Source: a virus
Virus record (IMG/VR): IMGVR_UViG_3300032287_004411
Coordinates: 1-20,542 of that record
Strand: one strand, 5' to 3'
Length of the DNA stretch: 20,542 nt
Shown here in pieces: positions 5,263-13,323 of this stretch; position 1 is the first letter of the stretch; each line of letters opens with the position of its first letter. Below the pieces are notes generated by a model. That model ran no database searches, was not told where the DNA came from, and saw only the letters and a list, made by a program, of their open reading frames with translations. Made by a program: the position numbers and the translations under genes.

Positions 5263-5896
5263 CGCCGTCTGCTTTAAATAATTCAATAAATGAAGGATCA
5301 ACCAATTCAGGATGAACCCACCAGTCTTCAAAATTCTGATTGTCCAGATTGGGAGATGCACTGATGTTGGACACTACCAGTTCATATCCCTGTGCACGTA
5401 AATACTCACGACTGGCATCTCGGATCTCTGGTCCATGAGCATAGCAGTCATGTTCAAAGGTAATGATGCCAAATCGCAGTCCCTGACCAATGACTCGTTG
5501 CAGAGCAGCAAAGGTTACTGTGGGTGGTTCACAATCACAGCTCAGATAATCGATGTCTGTGGATTCAATGCCTGCGTCCCTCAACATCTTGACATAGTCG
5601 GCCTGCAGGGCATCGCCCAGCACTGCTTTACTGATTCTATTGGCATTATAGTCGGCAACAAACTCTCTGTCAATATCAATACCTGTACCTCGCCAACCAA
5701 AATTGCGTTCCAAGATACAGGTATTGTTCAGGTCCTCACCAAAGCAGCTACCAATCTCAAGATAAGTGCCTTCGCGCATACCATTAAACATACTCAATAC
5801 GAAAATATCCTGCCCCGCCTGACTCCAGTTGTGTTCAATGGTTTCACAGTCTGGAAAACGATATCTAAGTTGTGCTGCTTGGTGTTTTGTGTACAT
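5219..5896 (-). CDS. FkbM-like SAM methyltransferase
   Basis: A 225-residue protein. SQAGQDIFVLSMF then GTYLEIGSCFGED (about 43-55) is the SAM-binding motif I of the FkbM-like class, with GIDIDREFV as the acidic motif II and DIDYLSCDCEPP as the motif IV region. The C-terminal half ends in NFEDWWVHPELV. FkbM-type enzymes O-methylate sugars or small molecules; the target is unknown. It starts 1 nt after the GH19 stop and overlaps the exonuclease start. A perfect consensus sigma70 promoter is embedded at 5645-5673. It sits apart from the main glycan cassette, separated from it by the lysin gene. Confidence 0.72.
   Translation of the reverse strand: MYTKHQAAQLRYRFPDCETIEHNWSQAGQDIFVLSMFNGMREGTYLEIGSCFGEDLNNTCILERNFGWRGTGIDIDREFVADYNANRISKAVLGDALQADYVKMLRDAGIESTDIDYLSCDCEPPTVTFAALQRVIGQGLRFGIITFEHDCYAHGPEIRDASREYLRAQGYELVVSNISASPNLDNQNFEDWWVHPELVDPSFIELFKADGDDIKPWRQYIIPYI
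5645..5673 (-). promoter_or_regulatory. perfect sigma70 consensus inside the methyltransferase gene
   Basis: TTGACA (5673-5668), exactly 17 nt, then TATAAT (5650-5645), with all 12 consensus bases matched. It lies inside the coding sequence for residues IDREFVADYN, about 380 nt upstream of the exonuclease start. If active it would serve the exonuclease and downstream genes, or make an internal transcript. Confidence 0.55.
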
Positions 5897-5897
5897 A

Positions 5898-6527
5898 TTA
5901 AGAACTCAATACCTGAATGTTATGATTAAAGTGATCGGTGCGTTCCTTCAAACCCAGTGTACCACCATTGATTTTCTTGGTCAATGTGGTCATGTCCTGT
6001 TTGTCGGCCCACTGGTTTAAGTTGTTTTTCCACCAGAACCAGGCCGCACTTTCAACAGCACCCTCCAGAGACTCCAGATAAAGTATGGCGTCTTCCATGG
6101 TATCAAACCCCAGATCAGTCTGGAAAGCTGCATAGTTGTCATGACCGGTAAGCTGGATGGCACCGCGGCCGCGATATTTCCAACCATCGCCACTGGCCTC
6201 AGGACCATTGCCCATGCGATCCGAATATACCTTGTTGGCTATGGCTTCGGGATTGCGGTTATAGGGCGCAGCCGCTGCTTCTGATGGAAAGCGTTTAGGC
6301 CAGGTTGATGCCAGACCCTTGGCTGAGTAGTTTAAATTTTCCTGCAGCACAGTAAAGTCTGCACTCTCATGACCACATTGTGCCAAAAAAGCTGCCACGC
6401 GTTCCGGAGTAGTAATCTCATAGCGTGGTAATACGGCTTCTAGAGCTGCTGCCAATGCTGCGGGATTTTTGTGACGTGGGCTGCACTCACGCACCTTGTC
6501 TGCGGTTAGTTCGAAGTCGAAAGACAT
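5898..6527 (-). CDS. GH19 chitinase-like endolysin
   Basis: A 209-residue single-domain glycoside hydrolase family 19 protein. RVAAFLAQCGHESADFTVLQENLNYSAKGL holds the two catalytic glutamates (E54 in HES, E63 in QEN). WPKRF, RNPEAIANKVYSDRMGNG, GDGWKYRGRGAIQLTGHDNY and the late AAWFWW segment are all standard for phage GH19 lysins. In phages this fold usually cleaves peptidoglycan rather than chitin. There is no signal peptide, so it needs a holin or is part of the virion. AAGGAT lies 7 nt before the ATG. It sits between the glycan cassette and an FkbM-like methyltransferase, away from the SleB/holin pair, so it may be the main endolysin or a structural lysin. Confidence 0.88.
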   Translation of the reverse strand: MSFDFELTADKVRECSPRHKNPAALAAALEAVLPRYEITTPERVAAFLAQCGHESADFTVLQENLNYSAKGLASTWPKRFPSEAAAAPYNRNPEAIANKVYSDRMGNGPEASGDGWKYRGRGAIQLTGHDNYAAFQTDLGFDTMEDAILYLESLEGAVESAAWFWWKNNLNQWADKQDMTTLTKKINGGTLGLKERTDHFNHNIQVLSS

Positions 6528-6539
6528 TGTTGTTATCCT

Positions 6540-7328
6540 TTACAAATAAAGTTTGTTATAATGTTCAATCAGGTTTGGATGACGATCCCATTGATGTATA
6601 ACGGCTGGAGTCTTACCATAGACGCTTACGCGACCATCGGCAAGAACCTTGATTTGGTTGGGATGGGTCAGACAAATTGTGGCAACGCCATCGGCATTTT
6701 CCTGCTTGGTGTGCGGTAATTTATCTTTGTGGAACAGGTAGTTGTGCGGAGCCTGCTCGTCGGGAATACCACCCACCTGCATCATCTTTTCCAGACTACG
6801 CTCATTCATTAGAGCAACAATGTAGTCCTGAATAGCCTGTGCTGTTCCCAGAGTGGTGCCCGAACAGATGATGCGCTTGTCTTTGAATTCAGCGGCAACT
6901 GCTGCACCATAGTTATTGGTTAGAATAGATTTATTGAATCGTTCATCGCAGGTCCAGTCTGGATCTTCCATGAAGCAGTGCAGTTCACCGTCGGCAAGCT
7001 CGTCAAAAATATTGCCCTGCAGAGCCACATCACGTATGTCGGTCAAAAAGACACGGTTAAAGTGACCCCGATGTTCCATGAGTATGTCGAGATATTTAAA
7101 ATAACGTGTGTTGTGAATTGCTGAAGGTATAAAATACCCGGCTGTAAAGAATCTAAGATCAACACCGCTGTCAATCAGGTAGTTAAATTTTTCTTCGGAT
7201 ACATCGGGCTCAACCAGTAAAATAAGTCTGACATCAGAACAATACTTCTTCCAGCTCTCGACAAAAACTTTGATCTGGTCTGCTTTATACCCCCAGGCAG
7301 TACCAAGTATTACATTTTCTTTTTCCAT
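6540..7328 (-). CDS. putative glycosyltransferase with TDxRD motif
   Basis: A 262-residue protein: VILGTAWGY at the N-terminus, then VRLILLVEPD, and NRVFLTDIRDVALQGNIFD (about 91-109), where the T-D-x-R-D motif takes the place of DxD in a GT-A-like fold. Later segments (CSGTTLGTAQAIQDYI, GGIPDEQAPHNYL, and the histidine-containing end AVIHQWDRHPNL) match the general pattern of phage and capsule-cluster glycosyltransferases of this type. Donor and acceptor are unknown. GAGGAAATT precedes the ATG. It is the last gene of the glycan cassette before the GH19 lysin. Confidence 0.65.
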   Translation of the reverse strand: MEKENVILGTAWGYKADQIKVFVESWKKYCSDVRLILLVEPDVSEEKFNYLIDSGVDLRFFTAGYFIPSAIHNTRYFKYLDILMEHRGHFNRVFLTDIRDVALQGNIFDELADGELHCFMEDPDWTCDERFNKSILTNNYGAAVAAEFKDKRIICSGTTLGTAQAIQDYIVALMNERSLEKMMQVGGIPDEQAPHNYLFHKDKLPHTKQENADGVATICLTHPNQIKVLADGRVSVYGKTPAVIHQWDRHPNLIEHYNKLYL

Positions 7329-7335
7329 AATTTCC

Positions 7336-8076
7336 TCAATCGTAAATCATTAAACTGTTGGGACCAATTGCGCCATAAAGATGTGTATTCTTCAACTCAA
7401 CGGTCTTGTCGGGTCCAATGTGTTTGTATAGCAGATGCTCAAGGTCTATATACTTGCCTTCATCGGCAATGGCATGAACATCTTCTAGCATGTCCGTGTA
7501 TTTATCCCTGGTCGTCTCCAGCAGAGTTGGACACACACTCCACAATCGACTGGAATAGAAATATGGAATGCCACCCTCGGTATTCCAGGTAGGATCACGC
7601 TGACGGAACACCCAATGATCATGATGATAGTGTTCGGCTGGATCAAACAATGGGCTTAGCTGATAGCGTCCACTGATCTTGAATATACGATCGGTGTTGC
7701 GGGCAATCTCCAACTCTGGATGAGATATCAGCCCATTCAACACCGATTGAGTCAGAGTCAGCTCGGCAATGGTCTTGGCCACACCATTGGTACCACCCAT
7801 TTCAGTACGGTTGGGATTGCCATTCATGATCTCATGCAGATATAGAATCTGTTCATCCTTGGTCATGTCAATGAAAGCATTGCTGCGCTGCTTCAAGGCC
7901 TGGAAGGCTGGCGAGTCATCCACATGAGTTCCACCTTCAACAATGATGGTAATGGCATCAGGAAAGAATTTACGAATGGAGTCAATGGTAGACAGTGTCT
8001 GCATTACTCGAATTTCTGCAGGGAAAATTCCTGCACCAGTATGAATTGCGCTGGTAATTATAAAGGTAGTTTTCAT
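7336..8076 (-). CDS. unknown protein of the glycan cassette
   Basis: A 246-residue protein opening with an alternating hydrophobic segment (TTFIITSAIHTGAG) and continuing with TIDSIRKFFPDAITIIVEGGTH, a Rossmann-like beginning that resembles capsule-cluster transferases. Mid-protein features include MGGTNGVAKTIAELTL and an aromatic/His-rich HYHHDHWVFRQRD stretch. I do not recognise a firm family. It overlaps the upstream gene by 4 nt (ATGA), so it is translationally coupled and presumably acts on the same glycan. A GT-A-like transferase is the leading guess, but no clear DxD is evident. Confidence 0.65.
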   Translation of the reverse strand: MKTTFIITSAIHTGAGIFPAEIRVMQTLSTIDSIRKFFPDAITIIVEGGTHVDDSPAFQALKQRSNAFIDMTKDEQILYLHEIMNGNPNRTEMGGTNGVAKTIAELTLTQSVLNGLISHPELEIARNTDRIFKISGRYQLSPLFDPAEHYHHDHWVFRQRDPTWNTEGGIPYFYSSRLWSVCPTLLETTRDKYTDMLEDVHAIADEGKYIDLEHLLYKHIGPDKTVELKNTHLYGAIGPNSLMIYD

Positions 8077-8987
8077 ACGTAGATGTGTTGGATTCCTGTT
8101 GTATAACCTGGATCAGCTGAACGAATATGACGATGCAGCTGACTGCATACCAGATCCACCTGTGATTGATCACTGAACTTAAATCGAGCCGGGAACTCTA
8201 ATCCAGCTGTCAGACAATCTGTCAGTGTACGATTAAAAGAATAGAAGGTAACATTGTCACGATTCAGATTCTCTTTGTACTGGCAATAGCTAAATGGACC
8301 GCTGTTCTTACCAACAATCAATTTAGCACCTTTGCTCAGATAGGCAATCTGATTCAAATCGCTGCCTATGCCATGAATGTCTCCGGTATAGAACATATTC
8401 TTGGCTCTTAGACCAAAGTCATAGGTACAGACAAAGGTTTGTTCTGGAAAATCCAGCAGTAGTTTTTTTACAATGGGTTTAAAGTCGCCAACCGCACTCT
8501 GTCCGCTCAGGGCACTGCCATTGCAGATTAGATTAAATTTGTCATGGCTATCAATAAATTCCTGTGATTTAGAAACATCGTATTTGCTAAAATCAATCTC
8601 CGGCAAATAATCATGAGGATTGGTGGACTGCGTAATGGCATGACCTAAAATGCCCGACAATTTTTCACAGTACAGTTCATACATTCTGTGCTGGATTACA
8701 TAGTTGCTGTGATAGCCATGACCAAATAATTCGCCTTGAAAGGCACCACACCAGGTATTGATAAAGATGTCGCCGTCGTCGTTCTGTGCAATGCGAACCA
8801 TTTTATCAATTTCTGGAATGTCGCTGAGATGTACATACTCGGCAGGCAGGTCCTGAACAATGCTGGGGTCATTGCGATGTGCATAATAAAAGGTGGCTTC
8901 GGGAATCTGATCGATGATATTTTTCACCCATCCTTTGCCTACAAAGCAATCACCATTGTGGAATTGATTGAAGAATACTATGTTCAT
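8073..8987 (-). CDS. GT-B-like glycosyltransferase, heptosyltransferase-like
   Basis: A 304-residue protein. The N-terminal half starts MNIVFFNQFHNGDCFVGKG and includes DIFINTWCGAF. The second half has NLICNGSALSGQSAVGDFKPIVKKLLLDFPEQTFVCTYD, then GSDLNQIAYLSKGAKLIVGKNSGPFSYC, which resembles the donor-binding part of GT9/GT-B enzymes (D-L-x-x-x-A-Y-L-S, then an N-SGP-x-S signature). It likely adds a sugar to a surface glycan. Both ends are in ATGA overlaps with neighbours, giving tight coupling. The fold assignment is moderately sure; a pseudaminic-acid or heptose pathway protein is possible. Confidence 0.65.
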   Translation of the reverse strand: MNIVFFNQFHNGDCFVGKGWVKNIIDQIPEATFYYAHRNDPSIVQDLPAEYVHLSDIPEIDKMVRIAQNDDGDIFINTWCGAFQGELFGHGYHSNYVIQHRMYELYCEKLSGILGHAITQSTNPHDYLPEIDFSKYDVSKSQEFIDSHDKFNLICNGSALSGQSAVGDFKPIVKKLLLDFPEQTFVCTYDFGLRAKNMFYTGDIHGIGSDLNQIAYLSKGAKLIVGKNSGPFSYCQYKENLNRDNVTFYSFNRTLTDCLTAGLEFPARFKFSDQSQVDLVCSQLHRHIRSADPGYTTGIQHIYV

Positions 8988-9784
8988 GCTGGTCCTATTA
9001 AATAATTACTTTCAACGCTGGAAATAACTTTATAGCCTATGCTTTCTGTAAATACAAAATATGCGTCCAGAATCTGATCTGGGTAAATTTTGGTAAAATA
9101 ACTATCAAATTCAAAGATGATGTAGGGCTTGCATCGTTTAATTGTTTCAATGGCTCCCATCATACCATGTAGATCCGAACCTTGAATATCAAATTTCATT
9201 ACATCGACACGCTCAAGATTCAAATCATCAATCGTCATTGACTGAACTTTAATGGGTACCAGTTCAGGATCAATGCCCAGATTATTGTCTACAACGACCA
9301 CACCCCAGCTGGCCGCTGTTGTTGGCAGTGGCTGATGTTTGCCCGGCGGCAGCAGCAGCGTTTCTCCACTGCAGTGCCAAACCGCATCGGCATGAGAAAC
9401 AATGTTTGTAAATCCATTCTCTGCAAATGTTCTGTTCATGCATTCGTAGATCAATGGATTGACTTCAAATGCGTGTACGGTTCCATCGTATGCCATTTCA
9501 GCAAATGCCATGGCCATCTGTCCATAGTTACTGCCGACATCTAAAACCACGGAGTCTGGTTTGATGTAGTCTCTTAGTAGTTTCACTACATGATTGTCAA
9601 ACATGTTTCCACCCATGATTTGTCGAATGACATGGTCGTCTTCAACCATGTCAGATTCAAACCAAAATTTCTTGCCAGTGGGTATTTCAAACAGGGAACA
9701 GGTTGTACCCAGCACTTTAGTTGATGTCATTAATTTTCCTTGCATAGGGGGAAGATGGTATACAACCTGATCCCATACTGGCAT
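8984..9784 (-). CDS. FkbM family methyltransferase
   Basis: A 266-residue protein. VVLDVGSNYGQMAMAFAEM (about 79-97) is the SAM motif I, VHAFEVNPLIYECMNRTF the motif II region with its acidic residue, and VDVMKFDIQGSDLHGMMGA the FkbM-typical DI(E/Q)G segment. Members methylate hydroxyl groups of sugars in capsular or O-antigen-like glycans. It starts in a TAATG overlap with the gene upstream and ends in an ATGA overlap with the gene downstream. An internal ATG at about residue 19 is another possible start, but FkbM proteins commonly carry such an N-terminal extension. Confidence 0.82.
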   Translation of the reverse strand: MPVWDQVVYHLPPMQGKLMTSTKVLGTTCSLFEIPTGKKFWFESDMVEDDHVIRQIMGGNMFDNHVVKLLRDYIKPDSVVLDVGSNYGQMAMAFAEMAYDGTVHAFEVNPLIYECMNRTFAENGFTNIVSHADAVWHCSGETLLLPPGKHQPLPTTAASWGVVVVDNNLGIDPELVPIKVQSMTIDDLNLERVDVMKFDIQGSDLHGMMGAIETIKRCKPYIIFEFDSYFTKIYPDQILDAYFVFTESIGYKVISSVESNYLIGPA

Positions 9785-10989
9785 TAACCAAGTACCTTGA
9801 AAGATGGGCAGGGAACTATCATCTTACCACCCCGAGCAAAGAACTCGCTCTCGCGACTTTCAAACTCGTCGATAAAATGCCAGGGCAGCACCAGCAGATA
9901 GTCTGGTTTGGCGGCGCGCATTTCTTCTTCACTGACAATGGGGATGTTGGTACCAACAGTCTTTAGTCCAAACTTATAGGGTGAGCGTTCCGCAATGGCA
10001 ACAATGTCTTCATTGGTCAGACCAAAGTATTGCAGCAGAGTATTGCCCTTGGTGCTGGCGCCATAACCATAGATTGTTTTTCCTTCAGCTCTGGCCTGGC
10101 GAACGAAATTAACAACATCATTTTTAAGCTTGTTGAGACGGGCATTAAATTCTGACCAAGTGTTGGCGCTATCAATTGGTCGTTTGCTTTCATATTCATA
10201 GACCTGACCTACGCGCATGCGACAGACATCGCGCAGGGGAGCTGAACCAAAACTTGATTCCGCAGCAATCACCTTCTGCAGACTAATACGGAAACTACCA
10301 CCATTGGTATCGTTCAGGGAACAATCCACAATTTTAAATCCATGCTGGCTAAACAACTTGTTGATGCTGGTCAGGTCATAGTAGTAGACGTGCTCATGAC
10401 AGATATTGTCAAAGGCCAGTTGATTAATCATCAGTGGGGTATAACTCATCTGCAGTACCAGCAATCCATTGTCGTCCAGTACTTCATACAGGTCCTGAAC
10501 AAATGGATGTGGATCAGCCAGGTCATAGAACATGGCGATGCAGGTAATTACCTTGGGTTTTTTCTTGGTCATTTCCCAGTAGGCCTCTGATGTGAAGTAT
10601 GTCTGGTTGACTGTAGCGAACTTTTTAGACTCGGCATAGTAACTGTCATCGCAGGGATCAATACCAAACTTTTGAATGTTGTGAGGGATCGCCTTCAACA
10701 GCGTGCCATCATTGCAGGCAATATCCAGCCAGGCATCACCGTCTTTTAGTTTAACCCGGCTGGTAATTTCAGCGACAATGCCCTGCAATTCCTTGGTCAT
10801 GCTGGCATTAATTCCTGAACGATACCAATACTGTCCCCACATAGAGGAATGTGGTGGTTGTTCTTTGAGACGCGGAGCACCCAGAGCAGGATCAACGTAT
10901 AGATCTAAACTATACTTTTTGCGGTCCAGGTTGTCTTCTTTAATAAAATCACTGACATAATGATTTCCCAATTCGAGTACTTTTTTCAT
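9784..10989 (-). CDS. SAM-dependent sugar C-methyltransferase, N-terminally short
   Basis: A 401-residue protein of the TylC3/NovU-type sugar C-methyltransferase architecture. AWLDIACNDGTLLKAI (about 86-101) binds SAM, and ICHEHVYYYDLTSINKLFSQHGF is the central signature with the active-site His residues. The C-terminal domain (EGKTIYGYGASTKGNTLLQYFGL onward) closes the fold. These enzymes methylate carbon 3 of keto-deoxy sugars, which fits the 4-keto-6-deoxy sugar made by the dehydratase two genes upstream. The usual N-terminal zinc-binding CxxC segment is missing: the protein begins at the equivalent of VLELGNHYVSDF, and an in-frame TAA lies 9 nt before the ATG, so no longer start exists. 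AAGGAAATAGT precedes the ATG, which overlaps the previous stop (ATGA). Confidence 0.82.
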   Translation of the reverse strand: MKKVLELGNHYVSDFIKEDNLDRKKYSLDLYVDPALGAPRLKEQPPHSSMWGQYWYRSGINASMTKELQGIVAEITSRVKLKDGDAWLDIACNDGTLLKAIPHNIQKFGIDPCDDSYYAESKKFATVNQTYFTSEAYWEMTKKKPKVITCIAMFYDLADPHPFVQDLYEVLDDNGLLVLQMSYTPLMINQLAFDNICHEHVYYYDLTSINKLFSQHGFKIVDCSLNDTNGGSFRISLQKVIAAESSFGSAPLRDVCRMRVGQVYEYESKRPIDSANTWSEFNARLNKLKNDVVNFVRQARAEGKTIYGYGASTKGNTLLQYFGLTNEDIVAIAERSPYKFGLKTVGTNIPIVSEEEMRAAKPDYLLVLPWHFIDEFESRESEFFARGGKMIVPCPSFKVLG

Positions 10990-11375
10990 ACTATTTCCTT
11001 ATAAGATTTTTCTTCAATAATTGCTGAGCCATACGATCTATTTATCCGCAGTTTGTGCTTGGCACGTTTGTCATTGTTGTCGTGTATGCTAAATGCAGTA
11101 TCAATAAATTCCTGATCGGTTCTGGGATTGCGCATCAGCTCACGAATTTTATCTTCCAGATCCCAACCAGCCTTGTTGATCTCATACATGATACGATACA
11201 AGTCATCAAACTCGGCATTGCCAATCAGATTCTTTTCCATGATCTCATTGAGAATACGAAGTTCGTTGCTCACATTGACTAATTTGGCTGGGTCGTTCAG
11301 CGAGTTTTGTTTGATCAGCAGTATGGTTATTTTATCCAACAATTCTGCTACACTGATGGGGATGTAAAGAATCAT
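10986..11375 (-). CDS. DUF6165-like small protein
   Basis: A 129-residue helical, charged protein. [19 protein letters not shown] at the N-terminus followed by [13 protein letters not shown] is the recognisable pattern of the DUF6165 family, found in surface-glycan gene clusters of bacteria. I recall no established biochemical role. It is coupled on both sides by ATGA overlaps, between the GDP-mannose dehydratase and the C-methyltransferase, and so belongs to the same pathway. Family assignment is from memory and moderately sure. Confidence 0.68.
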   Translation of the reverse strand: MILYIPISVAELLDKITILLIKQNSLNDPAKLVNVSNELRILNEIMEKNLIGNAEFDDLYRIMYEINKAGWDLEDKIRELMRNPRTDQEFIDTAFSIHDNNDKRAKHKLRINRSYGSAIIEEKSYKEIV

Positions 11376-12409
11376 GCCAGTTGCTCCGCTTCAAATTCAG
11401 CAAGTTTAAGGTCACTGTCAATCATATCCTTGACCAGAGATTCAAAGGTATGATTGGGTTGCCATCCAAGTTCGGTACGAGCCTTGGTACTGTCTCCCAG
11501 CAGCAGATCTACTTCGGCTGGACGATAGAAAGCAGGATTGATCTTGACAATAATTCTACCAGTATATAGGTCTGTTCCTACTTCGTCAATACCTTCACCG
11601 GTCCATACTATCTTCATGTCCAGATGGGCAGCAGCAATTTCAATGAAATCACGCACACTATGAGTCTCATTCATGCTAATGACATAGTCATCGGGACTGC
11701 CCTGCTGCAGCATCAACCACATGGCTTCGATATAATCCTTGGCGTGACCCCAGTCACGTTTGGAATCTAGATTGCCTAATTCAAGCACACCCTTGCCAGT
11801 GGTCTTGATGGTGGTCAGCGCTCGGGTAATTTTGCGAGTAACAAACCCTTCGCCACGACGTGGACTCTCATGATTGAATAAAATACCTGCGCACGCATAG
11901 ATGTTGTAGCTCTCACGATAGTTGGTGGTAATCCAGTGTGCAAATAATTTGCTGCAACCATAGGGGGAGCGGGGATAGAATGGTGTGCGTTCAGTCTGAG
12001 GTGTCTCCTGCACCTTGCCAAAGAGCTCGCTGGTGCTGGCCTGGTAGTATCGGATCTTCTTGGTTAGTCCCAGATCTCGTATGGTGTCCAGGATGCGCAG
12101 AGCACCCAGAGCGTCAACGTCTGCAGTATATTCCGGCAATTCAAAACTCACCATGACATGACTCTGTGCTGCCAGATTGTAGATCTCATCGGGTTGAATC
12201 TTGCCAATGATATTTCTCAGATTGGTGGAGTCAGTCAAGTCTCCATAGTGCAGAGTAACTTTATTTTTGGTATTGCGGAGATTGGGGTGGTCGACAAAAC
12301 TGCTATTTCGTCTGATCAGGCCATGTACCTCATAGCCTTTTTCAAGCAGCAGTTCGGCGAGATAACTTCCATCCTGGCCGCTGATGCCAGTAATTAATGC
12401 TTTTTTCAT
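11372..12409 (-). CDS. gmd: GDP-mannose 4,6-dehydratase
   Basis: A 345-residue short-chain dehydrogenase converting GDP-D-mannose to GDP-4-keto-6-deoxy-D-mannose, the precursor of GDP-fucose, rhamnose, perosamine and related sugars. [19 protein letters not shown] (8-26) binds NADP; STSELFG (125-131) and Y150-x3-K154 in SPYGCSK are the catalytic residues. [22 protein letters not shown] and [19 protein letters not shown] are Gmd hallmarks. The length equals that of bacterial Gmd. GAAGGAATACA precedes the ATG. It heads the glycan cassette and lies just after the phoH terminator. No reductase or epimerase for the next step is seen here, so the keto sugar may go directly to the C-methyltransferase or to host enzymes. 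Confidence 0.95.
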   Translation of the reverse strand: MKKALITGISGQDGSYLAELLLEKGYEVHGLIRRNSSFVDHPNLRNTKNKVTLHYGDLTDSTNLRNIIGKIQPDEIYNLAAQSHVMVSFELPEYTADVDALGALRILDTIRDLGLTKKIRYYQASTSELFGKVQETPQTERTPFYPRSPYGCSKLFAHWITTNYRESYNIYACAGILFNHESPRRGEGFVTRKITRALTTIKTTGKGVLELGNLDSKRDWGHAKDYIEAMWLMLQQGSPDDYVISMNETHSVRDFIEIAAAHLDMKIVWTGEGIDEVGTDLYTGRIIVKINPAFYRPAEVDLLLGDSTKARTELGWQPNHTFESLVKDMIDSDLKLAEFEAEQLA

Positions 12410-12423
12410 TGTATTCCTTCATC

Positions 12424-12450
12424 AAAACAATTGGGGCGGTTGCCCGCCCC
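12424..12450 (-). terminator. intrinsic terminator after phoH
   Basis: On the minus strand GGGGCGG and CCGCCCC form a 7-bp all-GC stem closed by a GCAA tetraloop (12450-12444 and 12439-12433), followed by AATTGTTTT. It separates phoH from the gmd cassette. No clear promoter for gmd follows it, so cassette expression may need read-through. Confidence 0.82.
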
Positions 12451-12455
12451 ATAAT

Positions 12456-13208
12456 TTAGGCTATGTGTTTACTTTCGTACTCCATGCGTGCTAATATATA
12501 TTCCTTCACGATCGCGCTGCGTACAATGTCGTCAACTTCAAATTCCACTGTCTTGAAGCTGGGCATTGAGTCAGCAATGGCCATGAACTTTCTTAACCCA
12601 CTCAGATCGGTCTTCTTATACAGATCGGTCTGACGGAAATCTCCACAGAAGATAATCTTGCTACCATCACCAACACGAGTCATGATTGAGTTTAACTCCA
12701 TGTCGGTCATGTTCTGACATTCATCCACAATAACAATGCTATTGTCCAGAGTAATGCCACGAACAAAACTGGTGATCATGAAATTGACGTGCTTCTGTTC
12801 CATGAGTCTTTGCCAGGCATCGTGACGATTATAAAATAGACGACTGCAGATGTCAATATAGGGAGCCTGATAAACTTCGGTTTTTTCCTTTTCATCACCG
12901 GGCAGGTGACCAATTTCACGGCTAGGCACGGCACTGCGAACAATCACAACCTGATCATACCGATTTGATTTATTCAGAACTTCTTCCAGTGCCTTGTACA
13001 ATGCAATGAAAGATTTGCCAGTTCCAGCTACTCCATGCAACAGTATACACTCTGCTCCATGTTTATAAATGTCGAAAAATTTGTGCTGATTCTCCGTTAA
13101 CGGTTGGATGGTTGATAGATCATCTAGTGTTACCTTTAACTTTTGATGATTGCTTTTTAATGTAACAGCTGGCGCCAATTGCAGAGCTTGTTGAGATTTG
13201 CGTGCCAT
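12456..13208 (-). CDS. phoH: PhoH-family P-loop ATPase
   Basis: A 250-residue ATPase of the PhoH family. It has Walker A GVAGTGKS (59-66), the family segment VIVRSAVPSREIGHLPGD (about 88-105) and Walker B IVIVDECQNM (158-167), followed by sensor-like MTRVGDGSKIIFCGDFRQTDL. PhoH proteins are widespread in phages; proposed roles in RNA metabolism or phosphate stress are not settled. The start at 13208 has AAGGG upstream; the longer in-frame start at 13367 would run through a terminator and into the gene upstream. The gene lies between two intrinsic terminators and carries a perfect sigma70 consensus inside it (12828-12856). Confidence 0.92.
   Translation of the reverse strand: MARKSQQALQLAPAVTLKSNHQKLKVTLDDLSTIQPLTENQHKFFDIYKHGAECILLHGVAGTGKSFIALYKALEEVLNKSNRYDQVVIVRSAVPSREIGHLPGDEKEKTEVYQAPYIDICSRLFYNRHDAWQRLMEQKHVNFMITSFVRGITLDNSIVIVDECQNMTDMELNSIMTRVGDGSKIIFCGDFRQTDLYKKTDLSGLRKFMAIADSMPSFKTVEFEVDDIVRSAIVKEYILARMEYESKHIA
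12828..12856 (-). promoter_or_regulatory. perfect sigma70 consensus inside phoH
   Basis: TTGACA (12856-12851), exactly 17 nt, then TATAAT (12833-12828): all 12 consensus bases match. It overlaps codons for IDICSRLFYN of PhoH. Downstream lie the rest of phoH, its terminator and the gmd cassette, so it could supply the cassette if the terminator leaks, or give a 3' phoH transcript. Confidence 0.55.
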
Positions 13209-13240
13209 GGTTGCCCTTTTTTTCGTGGTTGATGTTTCAG

Positions 13241-13286
13241 AAAAGAAAAACCCAGACGTACGAGATACTTCCCGCAGAGGTCTGGG
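13241..13286 (-). terminator. intrinsic terminator between the zinc-ribbon gene and phoH
   Basis: CCCAGAC (13286-13280) and GTCTGGG (13257-13251) form a 7-bp stem with a 22-nt loop, followed by TTTTTCTTTT (13250-13241). It sits 33 nt before the phoH start. No promoter is visible between it and phoH, so it may be a partial terminator or attenuator controlling phoH. Confidence 0.7.
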
Positions 13287-13323
13287 CCGTGTTATTCTTT
13301 TTCTGGCTGTCAATGTAATACCA

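Noticed and set aside
7499-7506. TATTTATC, late-motif-like on the minus strand
   Set aside because: One mismatch, inside a coding region and far from any downstream start.
8696-8884. Second minus-strand frame inside the GT-B-like gene
   Set aside because: It is fully nested in a supported gene in another frame, with no ribosome-binding site.
11039-11046. TATTTATC, late-motif-like on the minus strand
   Set aside because: One mismatch inside the DUF6165-like gene; the neighbouring ATGA overlap already explains expression of the next gene.
13285-13313. TTGACA at 13313-13308 as a promoter for phoH
   Set aside because: The position 17 nt downstream is ACGGCC and no acceptable -10 appears at 16-18 nt; a terminator follows.
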